Below, piece by piece: positions 9,567 through 21,523 of a stretch of DNA of 64,000 bases. The stretch is from Lindgomyces ingoldianus (taxonomy: Eukaryota; Ascomycota; Dothideomycetes; Pleosporales; Lindgomycetaceae). Numbering within the stretch: the stretch's first letter is position 1; every line of letters starts with the position of its first letter. The notes below the pieces were generated by a model. It searched no databases and was not told the origin of the DNA. It was given only the letters and a program-made list of their open reading frames with translations. The stretch spans positions 236,333 to 300,332 of the forward strand of contig NW_022985221.1 in NCBI RefSeq assembly GCF_010093535.1, read 5' to 3'. The position numbers and the translations under genes were made by a program.

Positions 9567-9568
9567 TA

Positions 9569-11100
9569 GTCGTAATTTTTTAGTTTCCTTTCCACTTTAG
9601 CTTTGCTTTTTAGTCCGTCAGCTAAGCAATTCTTATTAGCTGAAGGCGAATGAGTCTTTCAGTAACAACCGCCATAGAAATGTATTCTTACTACCTCATA
9701 ATCGTTCATAGAAGAGAAGGTATTAGAATGTACGATTAAGCTCGTCTTTCAACGCCCCGTCCGGTACGTTGCGCTTCCCCTCTTTTCTATTCGAAATACG
9801 GCGGTAAGTAAGATGTGTATGGTCAAAGGGGAGATAGAGGTAAGGGCGGGATAGGGTGTTGTGCGGCCTGCTAATAGAGTGAAGGGGGTGGGAGTGGGTG
9901 AGGGAAGAGGGCGTAGAAGGATGTGCAAAGGCAGAAAATAAGACAGTCTTGAATTCCAGTTTAACTTATTTATCTGTGTCTATGCTCATATGTAGATCTG
10001 ACTATCTAAAGCGTGCCTTACTCCTAGAGTTAACCCCTATCTTTCCGTCGTCATCATGACGTTACCTGATTCAGAATCCAGTCTGACTCGACGTAGATAT
10101 CAACTTCCATCGCCCGCCCATCGCAACCCAGATATTTATCCTAATTGTGAATCCATGTATGCTAATCCCTCGCATGCACACCAACATCCCAGCCCTTCAA
10201 TCTGATAACAGGTCTAACTATCACAGCAGGTGTCGCCAGTTCCGGTTGTAGTAAAAGGTATTCCGGTGCAGTCGACCTATTTACCCCATTGGCTCTCCAT
10301 CTCATGGATATAGAGAGCCGGAGAGTTCGATGTCGGCGGATACTTATGGATGTATGATGGTTCACTGCTCGATAACGCTTGTAGCTGACTGGTTGTCCGG
10401 AAGAACAAGCGCAAGTGCAAGGGCAATTGTGGTGTCGTACAGTGTGATGGGTGTTGAGCAACTCGGCAGAGGGAGGGCAATTATGTACCTCTTCAGCCTG
10501 CCTCCCAACGCCTGAACTACTGACTCTCTCGGCAGCGAAAACATCAACGACGGCGATGAAGATCGCAGAATTAGTCAGCTTACCCGTAAAGAGCTTCGTG
10601 GGATCCAGAGTCATTAAAAAGCACTGCTCAAAATTGCGTACTGAGGGAAAGGAGAATGTTGGATGTGGCAGAATCATGGATTATATGCGTGCCTGGGAAA
10701 GCGTAAAACGAAAGTTTTTGGGGAGGTATTCGACTGTGTGGGTGTATATTATTGTAGTAGCCCGAGATCGGTTGTCAGGTAGTAGTGGTTTATACTAGAC
10801 GGAATTTCCTGAGACCGTTCCTCTGCTCTCCCAGCGATGAACATCATTCCCTCAACGCAGAGCGCATTAACACGGACGTACCAATTTGAAAACCGAAACA
10901 CAGATTCAAGGCAATGCATTGTTTGCTTACTTGCTAAAGATAAACGAACGAGGAAAAGCTTGTTTAGTGGGGACGGATTTCATAGCTGAGCAAACTTAAA
11001 CGCGATGATACTCGGGTTTCTCGAACCAAGCTTCAAAATTTTGGAGTAAATGACCGCCCAGTATAGATGCAAAACATAAAAAAAAAGATAGAGCGAATGT
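9569..11100. other. Gene-poor interval
   Basis: About 1.5 kb. A 171-codon open frame on the minus strand (10677-10162) starts with ATG but shows no domain, low hydrophobic order and overlapping open frames on both strands, so I do not call it a gene. 9830-9960 is purine-rich (GGGATAGGG, GAGGGTGGGAG types). Nothing else seen. Confidence 0.4.
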
Positions 11101-12495
11101 CTATCCAGTAGGAGACATGCGCGAACTGCGCTCCACAACAATATCGTGTTGCACGTTGACAGCAAAATGTCGCTGTTGAGGAGGCGCTGGAGCTGTGGGC
11201 GGCATCTTTTGGAATCGGTCGCGCCAGGCGCCTAGTGATGTTTCGTTCAATCCGTAAATGATGGCATCGGCGAAGCCTTGGACTACGATGCAGGCCTAAT
11301 TAATAAGTCAGGTACGTTGTGGAAGAAATGTACGAGTAATCCTTACTTTATCTACTGTCGCTATTCCGAACGGAGCCGCTTTGCCAGTAGAAGATTGGTA
11401 TATACGAATCGTGGTAGGAATTGTCCATATAATCATATACACCAGAGGATACGACATCATCTGATATGCCATCTTCTTGAGGACTGGAGAGGGCTTTCGG
11501 ACGTGCGTTCGTCCTGGAGCCGGGGTGGACGACCCACCGCTGCGTTCAATATCCATGTCTTTGCTTCCCATATTCATGGATACAGAAGGCCGGCCAATTC
11601 GACGCGTGGAGGACACGGACTCTGTTTCTGGCGAAAGGGAGTGTGGCGAAGCTTCGTCGTTGAAACTCATAAATCGATTGTGGGCCTTGTAGATGAGGCG
11701 GTAGAGATGGACATAAAGGCCGAGGATGATGAGGATGATGAACCAACGTGGGATAAAGTTGACTAGGAGGCGAACACGATCGCTAGTGAACCAGCACCCT
11801 GAATACCAGTCAGCCAAAGAAGATGATAACGATACGGAGTGGAGGTTTGAGAAAGGTGAACGGACAAGCACCGATATCTCCATATCCTCCAATTACAAGT
11901 CCTAGGGTTGCCCAGAGTGCGGAAAATCCCCAAGGCAAGCACCATAGTACGATACGATGCTCTTGGATCCACGTCGACTGAAGCTTGTAGTTTGCTAAGA
12001 TGAGAAAGGTAGAAACGGCAATGACGAGCACCCAGTAGTCTGCTATCACGCGGGTAAGCTCATGTCGATCGATAATTGATCAGGGACATTAGAACTTACT
12101 TTGGACCACGAAGAACTGAGTCATGAAGCCATTAAAACTACAAAATGTCTTCTGTCGCGGATCTGAGAGAATGTGACCAGAGAGGTTGACTGCGCAAGAT
12201 GACAGAAAGTTGACCGCCATCAAGAAATCCGAAATCGCTAGTCCGAGGATGAGTTGGTGGCGAAACGTTCGGACTTGTTTGAACAACTAAACAAACAGTT
12301 AGCAAAGAGGTTTTCGTGCTGAGGATCGAACGCAGTGGCTTCACGTACGCAGAAACTCATGACAATCCATCCTGCTCCAATGATGCTCAACACCGAGACC
12401 ACAGCTATGACCGTGTTGAGAACCCTAATCTCATGGGCATGAGCTGGTGCTGAGAGCACTGCCTTGTCAAGGATGTCTAACTCTATATCGGCCAT
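11101..12495 (-). CDS. cAMP-receptor-like G-protein-coupled receptor (GprH/CRL type)
   Basis: Five exons on the minus strand (12495-12349, 12286-12100, 12042-11866, 11798-11347, 11295-11101) join in frame to 385 aa. Helix 1 is VLNTVIAVVSVLSIIGAGWI. Helix 2 follows FKQVRTFRHQLILGLAISDF, then ...FVVQTDYWVLVIAV (helix 3) and GLVIGGYGDIGAWCWFTSDR (extracellular loop with Cys). A long Ser/Thr-rich third cytoplasmic loop separates LVNFIPRWFIILIILGLYVH from MSYPLVYMIIWTIPTTIRIY. The tail is short, ending in RSSRMSPTG. This is the Dictyostelium cAR-like fungal class, thought to signal through heterotrimeric G proteins at the plasma membrane; the ligand cannot be read. The donor of intron 3 is GTCCGT, which is unusual but gives the expected GAWCWF. 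Confidence 0.85.
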
Positions 12496-14597
12496 GTTGT
12501 AGTAAAGAATTTCAGAAAATGAATGTGAAAGGTATCAAGAAATCGAACATGCCGTCTTCAATGTGCCGTTTCATAAACGTCTCTTGCTTCATATTATACG
12601 GAGACGATGTTATCGACACCACCCGATCGGGAATGGGGATGCAAGAAGGAATTTCATAAACCGTCTCGATATCGCACAGAGACCGTTGCTCCCAAGAGCC
12701 TTATCTTGAGCGTTGCTCGGCCGGAAAAGCAAAAAAATAGTGAACCCTGCATCCCCCCAACTTCATAATCTCGAAACTGCCAGCCCGAAAAGGGACCAGG
12801 GGATTCGGGAAGACTATTGGGTACCCACAAACAGTCCAGTCACTGGTGATACCTTATTCTGCGAATTGCGCATGCACACTGCACGTATTCCGAGCTGTTG
12901 GATCAACAAGCTCGATTCAAGCGCAACGCCACACCTTCTTGGACGAGGATGGAGAGCTGTCAAAATTAGACTTCCGGTGCCTCCCACGATCCCTAACCGA
13001 GGATGGGTGGGATGATTCTTGCCCTGAAGGAAGGAGCGCGGAGTCATGTTTGAGCTTCCGTTCGGGGCGGCACGGCTTCGATACTTGTGGCGCACGGCGT
13101 TCTCATAGAACTAAAGAACATGTCTCCACGAGCCCCAACTGTCCTTTTTTTTGAATAGGAGAGCATCTGGAATGCACGAGCTTGTCTCCCACTCCCGGAA
13201 TATTTCGTATGCGATGCGATGCGATGCGTTACGCCACACTCGTCTGCAAGTGCTTCAGAGAGGCTAGTGGCTGGTGGCTGATGGAGACTGAGAAGCATGC
13301 AGGAACAATAGTCTGGAGCGCCTCCGCAGGTGACCGGAAATGGTCAATTGTGGTGGAGAAAGCTGGGGCAGGATGCTCGAGAAAAAGCATCTCGTCAACA
13401 GCCTGGCCAATGTGATTGCCTCGCTGATGTCCCGGACATTTCCAGGACTTCTGAGACCTGAGCTTCTTTGAGAACACGAGTCTGTGGGGGCCCTGGCTCT
13501 GGTTAGTGCCAAGCATCTTGATCAAGCCTCGTGCATCGTTCTTCGATTTAACGGTGATGTTCAGTCAAGGTTCCTCAGGTGATGGAGATGCCTCACTGAG
13601 GAGAGATTCAGGATAACACGAGAGCAGCTGATCCTTTGAAAAAAAGAAAATATTGTAGAACGGGAATTGAGGTATCCAGTCGGACAATTTTCCAATATCG
13701 ACACTGCTTGCAGATCGCGGCTAAGTCCTGAGAGGTCTATCACTGCTGAAAAACCACTTTGGTGACATTTTCGAGGGGCAATGACTTGGCGCTGCATATA
13801 GGGCTAGACGGTGCTTGGAGAGAAGGCTAGATTCTAAAAGGTGTATCATAGCTGAAGAACCACTGCAACGCTCAATTTGCGAAGCAATTGGGCGGGACGG
13901 GTGCCAGCCTCTTCTCTCCTGACGCTTCTCTCTTCGAGGAGGGCATGTCTTGTCTGCTAGAGATAGTCTCTACAACTAACAGGCCTTGAGACACTCGCCA
14001 GCCATTCAGAGCGCGGAAGGATTGGCTCAATCATGCCATAAAGAATAGAACGAATCAAAGGGCAGAGGGACGGACGAGGCAATAGAGGATGCTCATCCAT
14101 GCATCTTTTCCAGAAGACTTCTTGAGCTTGCCTCGGCCTGATGCAGCGTGGCGAATATCGCAGGCCGTAGTTGAGGCCGGAGAGAACTAAAGAAGATGAC
14201 CCGGAGAAGAGGGTCGTATCAAAAAGGAAGTGCGGGCCGCATTGAAGGGGCAGATTGGCGCGTTTAGTAGGTGTGGCAGGGTGGTCCAGAGACTACGGGC
14301 TCGTACGATCTTGGGGGATTCATGTTGGAACACCCCACACTAGAGACGCAGTGCCGATCGTGAAGGGAATGGCGGGAGATTTAGGGATGGAGTTCACAAG
14401 GAGGAGCGGACGCTGGGATGGTGGAGGGAACGAGCTCTCTGGACGCGTGCACGAGTTCGGCCAGAATTCGGCACTCCCAGTGACAGCGGCCCGTGCACGA
14501 AAAGTGTGGACAGACTCGCTGCGGGTCGTGGTCGTCTCCAGCAAGCCCATTTCAAACATCAAACCAAGATGCCGGATCGGGCGTTGCCCGCACGACT
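12496..14597. other. Intergenic region between the GPCR and the Mdm1-like gene
   Basis: 2.1 kb with no gene I can support. Several overlapping open frames of 60-119 codons occur on both strands without motifs. A small tandem GCGATGCGATGC tract lies near 13210-13230. Promoters of the two divergently transcribed genes must lie here. Confidence 0.4.
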
Positions 14598-17500
14598 ATG
14601 GCCCTGAAGCGTAGAGATGTGATTCTCGCCGCCGTTACTGTCTTTGTCGCCTGGGGGTTTGTCACCCACTGGCTGCCGGGCCTACGGTACCTACCATATG
14701 CCTTCATCGTCGGTGTGGTCGCCGTCCTCGCCCTGCAAGCATGGCTCACGCTCACCACCGCCTGGAGCATCGAGCGTCAGGATGCCGACGCTGATGTATA
14801 CGGCCCAAGGCACGTCGCCTTCCTCGCCCCAGCGCAGTGGAGGGCTGAGAGGGAGGCCCTCACTAAGCGCCGTATGTATATGATGGAGCCCGTGTACCCC
14901 TCATCCTTCGTCGTGTCCGACAGCATCGACGTGCTGATCGGCCTGATACTCCGCGACTTTGTCAAAACATGGTACGGCAATATAAGCAAGAGCCCGACAT
15001 TTGTGAACGAGGTCGATCGTGCCGTCAGAGCTGCGTTGGGCGACATCAGCGACCGGATCCTCGCGGTGGACATGGTGGAAACAGTCGTGTCGAGGATGAT
15101 GCCCTTGATCACTGACCACCTGAAGGCTGCCTACGAAGCGGAGCGTGCTGTGCGTGGCCGGAAACTGTCACGCAATGTCACAGAATCAGACGAGCTTGAT
15201 ATGGCAATTGCAGCCAAGTACAAAGATGGCCATCTGCATCCCGCGGCCTCTCTTGCATATTCGAACACCAACCTCATTCAGCAACAGCATCTTCGAAGCA
15301 TCGTTGCTGGACTGTTACCAAAAGTCATGCCCAGAAATATGACTACTAGTCCTGCTGTTAATGTTCTGATCAAGGAACTCGTGGCATGCGCAGTCTTGGC
15401 TCCCGTGATGCAGGTGCTGGCGGACCCGGACACCTGGAACCAGCTAATGGAGGGATACGTAAGGAAATCCACCGTCGAAGTAAGCCGAGTACTGACTCTA
15501 CGAAGGGACGAACACTGTTACAAGAACGAAAGACTGTCCGCAAACTGCGTGCCGCTCTTGATGAACAGACCCCCGCATCACCAAAGCCGCCCAAGAATGT
15601 CCAGTTCCCAAAGCTGTCCCCATACGACAGTGAGCGCAAGTTTGAACGATTCATCAGAGCTATCCGGCAGGCCAACACTTTGGCAGATGCTCGGCGCTTC
15701 CGAACCGAGATATCTAGCCAATTGCGGAAGGATTCTGCTGCGGAAGGGCAAGACCCCATTTACCTTCGTCGCCTTGAGACTGCAAGGCGAATCTTGGATC
15801 AAAAAGTTGCAAACTTGAGTGCTGGTGGATCAGTCCGAGCGAAAGTAGCTACTCAAGAAAAGCCAAAGCATAAACGAACATCATCAAAATTCGAAACTGC
15901 TTCGTTGCGAGAAGTGCTGTACGACGCTTCGGGGCTTTCATGCTTTATGGAGTACATGGATCGTCTAAACCTCATGCGCCTGGTCCAATTCTGGATCGTT
16001 GTTGACAGCTTTCGAAACCCACTAGAGCAGGATACCGATGAACCCGCCGAACACGTCGGCTCATTAGCGGCCTGGAAAGACTCTGATCGAGCAGATCTTG
16101 CTCAAATCAATGAAGCATATCTCTCGAAGCCCGAACTCAAAATCCTCCCGGAAGCAAGTCAAGCAGTCAATGCATTTCTTAAAGCAGGCCGAGCCGCGAC
16201 GCCTCAACATTACTACAATGCTCGCCGTGCCCTTCTTCAGGCTCAGACTGCAGCGTACGATGAGCTGCAGGAGCCTCATTTCCGAATATTCAAGAAGTCT
16301 GACCTATATTACAAATGGTTGGCCATGGATGAAGCTGCGAGTGCCCCAAACCCTGCTAAGATCAGAGTCGTGGCACAAACTTTAGATGACCCCCCTGCCG
16401 CTGTGCCTGGAAAAATAATTCGGGCCGCATCCGCAACTAAGCATCCTTCACTCCAGGCCCCTGACCTGCGGAGAGCAGTAGCGTCGTCTACTGATATTAA
16501 AAGTCAAATCAAGATTAAGGATGCTGACCCAACACCTCGGCGATCTTTGGACGGCAATACCCCTGCGCGCGCACCTCTCTTCGATGATGACTATGATAGC
16601 GACCTCTTGGCACACTCAACCGCAAGCCTGGATTCTGACCCCGAGACGGCTCGACCGAACGGTAATAACTCGAGAGTTGTTGACGCGATGCAAGCAGCAT
16701 TAAACGACATCATGGGTGATGAGCCAGAAGGTTCCTTGTTCAACGACCCAAATTTGAATTCACCTCAAGACAACGACTCGATGAGAGGGTCCTTAGAGTT
16801 ACCTCGAGCCAACTCGCCGATGCCATTCACAACGCAAAAGAAAGACAAAGAGAAGCCTAGCATAGCGTCTCTTGGACTTGTAGGTGAGCCTAGAACCCGC
16901 GGTGTTTTTAACGATGATCTCTTCGGCGACGATGAAGAGAAATTTCTTGAAGACGAGATTGAGGACACGAACAATAACGACAAGGGCGGGGAGGAAGAAA
17001 TCCACGAAGCAGCACCTGGGGATCTTGGCTTAGCAGAGGCTATCGACGCACTCACAGCAGAGATTGAACGTCTAGTCACGCAGGAGTCAATTGTGAATTC
17101 CCTGACCTCGAAGGCCGAACTAACGAACAATGCCGCCGAACTCAGGATTTTGCGCAAGTCCAAAGCCAGCTTACAACGAGAAATCCAGAGGAAGGAATTG
17201 CAGCGACAGCAGTACATTGTCCAAGAAAGCGACAATAGCTTGTATGGTCGCGCCACAGTCTTCATTCAGTCCATCATGGTCGGTAACGAAGAAGATGGGA
17301 AGGAGTTCGCCATGTGTAAGTCAATTAAGCTTTCTCCACGGACCAGGGTACTGACTCTATCGCTCAGATGTGATCGAGGTTCGCAGACGCGCGGGCGATC
17401 AGATGCCTGCGGCTGCATGGGTTATTACGCGGAGATATAGCGAATTCCATGAACTCCATAAGCGCCTTCGCGCAAAGTTTCCACAAACTCGGAATTTGGA

Positions 17501-18513
17501 GTTCCCGAGGCGCCAGATGGTGCTCAAGCTTCAAAAGGATTTTTTGCATAAGCGGCGGCTAGGATTGGAAAAGTATCTTAGGGTATGTCACTGTGGCTGT
17601 CAGCCACCATGGGAGTGTTGTGCTAACTCCGCGGGGTTGTTACAGGAACTCCTCCTTATACCTGCAGTGTGCCGCAGCCGCGAACTCCGCGCGTTCCTAT
17701 CTCAGCAAGCTATCTCGCCCATTGATCCAGATTCCTCGCAAGCAGCCCATGGCCGCGACTTCGTCACCAGGATCTACAATTCCGTCGCTGACGGCATGGA
17801 AGAGTTTCTCGGCAACATACCCGTGCTTGATCAGCTTTCTGTCGCTGGCCAAAACATAATATCGGCAGCAACAAACCAGCTCGCATCTAACGGCACAACA
17901 GCTCCTCCTGTTCTTCCCACCTCCACTGTATTAGGTATGGACCCAGGCACAGACGCTGAGGCCGAAGCCGAGCTCCTCGCGTTTGAAAATAAAGAACTAG
18001 AGCCGTTCGTGAAGCCAATCTGTGATTTATTTCTGGAGACTTTCGAGCTGAACCGTGAGAATAACTGGCTCCGCGGACGCGCTGTTGTCGTAGTATTGCA
18101 CCAACTTCTCGGTGGCACGATTGAACGCAAAGTCCGCGAAAATGCAAAGTCGTTCCTGTCTGAGGACAAGATCGCTCAATATATCGACACACTGAAAGAC
18201 ACCATGTGGCCAGGCGGCCACCTGAAACCTCCTGTAGAGCGAACGGCGGCGGAAAGAGCGAAGAGCATGAACGAAGCTGGTGTCGTGTTGGCAACTCTAG
18301 TGCCCGAACTAGCGGCTAGTGTAGTTGGGAGAAGTAATGCACAGGCTGCGAGCAGGAGACTTCTCGCAACGGTAAACAACAAAAGGCTTAAGTATGTCAT
18401 ACGTATTTTTTTGTGTAACGCGCCAGAACTAACATCCGTGCAGTACTCACCTCGCCTTCACCCTTTTAGATGAGATATTGCAAGTTCTCTTCCCGGATGT
18501 AATGATAAAATGA
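14598..18513 (+). CDS. MDM1: Mdm1/Snx13-type sorting nexin (PXA-RGS-PX-Nexin_C)
   Basis: Five exons (14598-15458, 15506-17315, 17368-17582, 17646-18391, 18444-18513) join to 1233 aa. Two N-terminal hydrophobic segments (residues about 8-52) anchor it in the ER membrane. A PXA domain (about 110-285) contains SDSIDVLIGLILRDFVKTWY. An RGS-like domain (about 415-550) contains LSCFMEYMDRLNLMRLVQFW. An acidic low-complexity stretch and a coiled-coil precede the PX domain (about 870-985; RRYSEFHELHKRLR). Nexin_C (about 1080-1200) includes ICDLFLETFELNRENNWLRG. Known Mdm1 proteins tether ER to vacuole or lipid droplets and act in lipid metabolism. Exon 1 ends in EGY and resumes GRTLLQERKTVRKL; intron 1 is only 47 nt. 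Intron 3 is 63 nt and stop-free, so its retention would keep frame. The start ATG (14598) lies directly before the first membrane segment. Confidence 0.92.
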
Positions 18514-19120
18514 AGCCTTGGATGATGATGCATAAGCAGCGTTGGTTCTCTTTTCCTATTACATATTGCGTTTCATTACTCATGAAATAGGTCCAAACAG
18601 AATTGGATCTACATCCTTCTTGGGAAATTTTGTTATCTTCGGCAGTGACTTGGAGAGTTCATACTAAGCACAGACCAGCTTATTGACCAAATAGGGTTAA
18701 TTCGCCCTCAATGTTGGCCCCGCACTTCGTCCGAATATCCTTGGGGGTTAATGATGTGTAACAGCGGCTTTCTTTGCCATCCGCGAGATACTCTTGCATT
18801 AACACTTACACGCGTATGAGTGCTACTTGCACTTTGACGATCTCCGACTACGCCAATTCGGACCCGACTTCTGGCCTCGGCTGACGGTTCGGCGTTGAGA
18901 CTCATCTCCATTATCAGACCATCTCCAGCAGGGACGCCCCATCACGGTACGACTAGAAAGGTACGCCAGCAAGCTGGAAAGTACTTCTCGCTCGTTTTTT
19001 CAATTTTTAATGGTTGAAACGTTGTCTTCTCCTCTTCACTCTTATATTGTCACTTAAACAGATCTCCCTCACTTTGGCTCCATGGAAACGCTAACTTAGC
19101 GTTAGCGAAAGGAAAGCAAG
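18514..19120. other. Intergenic region
   Basis: About 600 bp; the 3' flank of the sorting nexin and the promoter of the dehydrogenase pseudogene. A CTAACTTAGCGTTAGCG dyad occurs just upstream of 19121. No gene seen. Confidence 0.4.
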
Positions 19121-20524
19121 ATGGGACAGACACTCTCAGCGTTCTGGGACCAGACTTATTTCATCCCGAAGCCTACATTTACGGAAAACGATTTACCGGA
19201 TTTAACTGGCAAGGTTTGTTGCTTACCTTTTTATGTTCTCTTTAACCCTTTCGGTGATATTTTCTTTTGTTATTTCTCCTCTCAACAGTCAGACCCAGTC
19301 AATTGCACTCTCAAACATATCTTATGCTCATATTTCTCTACTCCCTAACTCTCAACCCCAGGTCTACATCATAACTGGCGGCTATACGGGCATCGGCTTC
19401 GAACTAGCCAAACTCCTCTACCCCAAAAACGCCACTCTTTACATTGCCGGTCGCTCTGCTTCCAAGGCCTCCACTGCCATCAAATCCCTGCAATCTACAT
19501 TCCCAGCGTCCCGCGGCCGTCTCGAATTCCTGTCCCTCGACCTTGCGGACCTGAGCACCATCTCTGCATCAGCCTCTGCCTTCCTAGCGAAAGAGGAGCG
19601 CCTAGATGTCCTGGTTAATAATGCGGGCGTTATGATTCCGCCTGCGGGCTCGATATCTCTCTAAGGATATGATCTGCAGACGGCGACAAATGTTTATGGC
19701 CCTTTTTTGTTTACGAAGTTGTTGCTGCCAGTGCTGCGGAGTACGGCGAAGACCGTAGAGACGGGGACTGTGAGGGTGACGTGGGCGGCAAGTTTTGCGA
19801 TTGAGATAATGGGGCCGAAGGGCGGTGTTGTTTTTGTTGACGGTGGGAATGGGGATGGTGAGGGTGTAGGGGAAGGGGTGAGGAGAGTGAAGGGGGATTT
19901 CAGGACAGAGGTTTTATATGGCCAGAGTAAGATTGCGAATGTGATGTTGGGGGTTGAGGGCGCGAAAAGGTGGGGTGGGGAGGGAATTATTTCAAATGTG
20001 AGTGTTTCTATCGTATCATCTCCAGGAAACCAACACAGCACACACCCCGCAAGGGAAGCGATGAGATGAGATGAGATGAGATGAGATTTAGGAGACACCG
20101 GGTGCTAATTCAATCAGAGTTTCAACCCCGGCCACCTAGCCTCCGAACTCACTCGCCATGCGGGATGGATGGAACTCATGGCTGCGAAGGCTATCTGTTA
20201 CCCCGTCAAATGCGGTGCTTATACTGAACTTTACGCTGGTAAGTCTATTCCTTTTTTCTCTCCTTCTTCGCCTGCCTCACCCTTCACCATTTAACCTATC
20301 CTTAATCTTCCCAAAGCCCCCAACTACATCCCCTGACAAGCAATCCAGGCTGGTCCCCCGACATAACCCCAGCCAAAAATGGATGCTACATCATTCCATG
20401 GGGTCGCATCGGCAACTACAACACAGGGCTGCAGAAAGCAATTTCTCCCATCTCAGAAGCTGGCGATGGGGCGGCCGAGAAGCTGTGGACGGTTTGCGAG
20501 AAGGTTGTTGAGGGGTATTTGTGA
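19121..20524 (+). pseudogene. Short-chain dehydrogenase (retinol-dehydrogenase-like), interrupted by one in-frame TAA
   Basis: Four exons can be joined: 19121-19213, 19362-19997, 20118-20238 and 20349-20524, all in frame. The N-terminus FTENDLPDLTGK continues into VYIITGGYTGIGFELAKLLY (Rossmann TGxxxGxG), NNAG and YGQSKIANV (catalytic Tyr and Lys), and ends ...LWTVCEKVVEGYL. The only defect is a TAA at 19662-19664 in PPAGSISL(stop)GYDLQTATN, where relatives continue, so a CAA to TAA change is the simplest explanation. If translated to that stop, the product is 132 residues and lacks the active site. Exon 2 is GC-poor with G-rich runs around 19830-19890. The third intron has five ATGAG repeats (20061-20085). 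Full length would be about 341 aa, usual for this NADP-dependent family. Confidence 0.8.
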
Positions 20525-21523
20525 TCTGGGTAGATTGGTGGGTTTGTGTGGGTGATGAGGGCTTGGAGCTTAAGGTCTTGATGTCGTATTAGGGACGGAT
20601 CGAGTCGGGCTTTCGTGTATAAGCACGCAGGCGTGTGCTCGGTGGGGATGTATATAGAAGGCCAAGGTGGAGTTTTGCGGAAGCAGGTTTAGGTATGTAT
20701 GTAGGCACTATGTTCATTGAAACGGAGCGTAAGACGAGACCAAGTGCTTCACTCTTTCTTTCCTTAAGACTGAGTATCTGTATTTGTATTTGTATTTGTA
20801 CCTCTGAGAGGATTTTGGTCTGAAGTGAGTGGGAATGGATATCCTGCCGCACCCAGACAAACACTTCAATCACTTGTCCACAATCACAAATGAGAAGCAG
20901 TCTCGTGTGAAGGGTGCGTGGGCTAACTACTCACGCCTAGTCAGCAATCCCACCCGGGCGCCTTCCAAGCCACAACGTTATTCATGATACAGCTGATGAA
21001 ATCCATCCACCTCAGCCACCACCTCCTCACCGTTTCTTCTAATATAACTATGTAAATTCTTTTGTGAAACTTGAACCTGTAGCACCACTTATCTTAACGG
21101 TCGGACTATGATAGCAATAGTCATTTACGAACTCGACACCAAGTCACATCTAATATTGTGCCTTGCAAAAAAAGCTGGTTACAGTCAATTTCTTTCAGGA
21201 GCCTGGTCGTGACAAGGTACTGCAATGCTAAAACAAGGGATATACTTATGCAACTCAGTGATTCTCTGCAGTGAACTGCATTGTTTCTTTCTAGTATCTT
21301 TGTTTTTAGTGACACCTTCTTTAGGTTAAATTATAATTCAATTTCTAGTTTTGCCGTTTTTTGTTCGTTCTTTTTATATGTGTGTGTGCCAGGGGCTTGG
21401 CAGTGCAAGCCATGCGCAGAGCTTCTAGTTATTGGTTGAAATTCTGACTGTAACTAGCTTTTTGCAAGGCACAACGTTTAAAGAGGCTATTTCCAATTTA
21501 TTGTCTATCCAAGGCTCACAGCA
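20525..21523. other. Intergenic region with an inverted repeat
   Basis: About 1 kb between a plus-strand pseudogene and the 3' end of a minus-strand gene. It contains a GTATTT/TGTATT microrepeat at 20780-20800 and the inverted repeat listed separately. No gene seen. Confidence 0.4.
21157..21476. repeat. 320-bp segment bounded by about 35-bp imperfect inverted repeats
   Basis: The left end TTGTGCCTTGCAAAAAAAGC and the continuing GGTTACAGTC recur in reverse complement at 21440-21476 (GACTGTAACTAGCTTTTTGC, then AAGGCACAA). The arms differ by small indels. No clear target duplication is visible at either edge, so it may be an old MITE or a fold-back structure at the 3' flank of the acyl-CoA synthetase gene. 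Confidence 0.6.

Noticed and set aside
4075..9568. PIF/Harbinger element with TAA/TTA duplication
   Set aside because: The left flank reads TAA and the right TTA, which are not the same trinucleotide on one strand; only TA is shared.
10162..10677. 171-codon minus-strand ORF
   Set aside because: No motif, competing open frames on both strands, no plausible splice extension; treated as chance.
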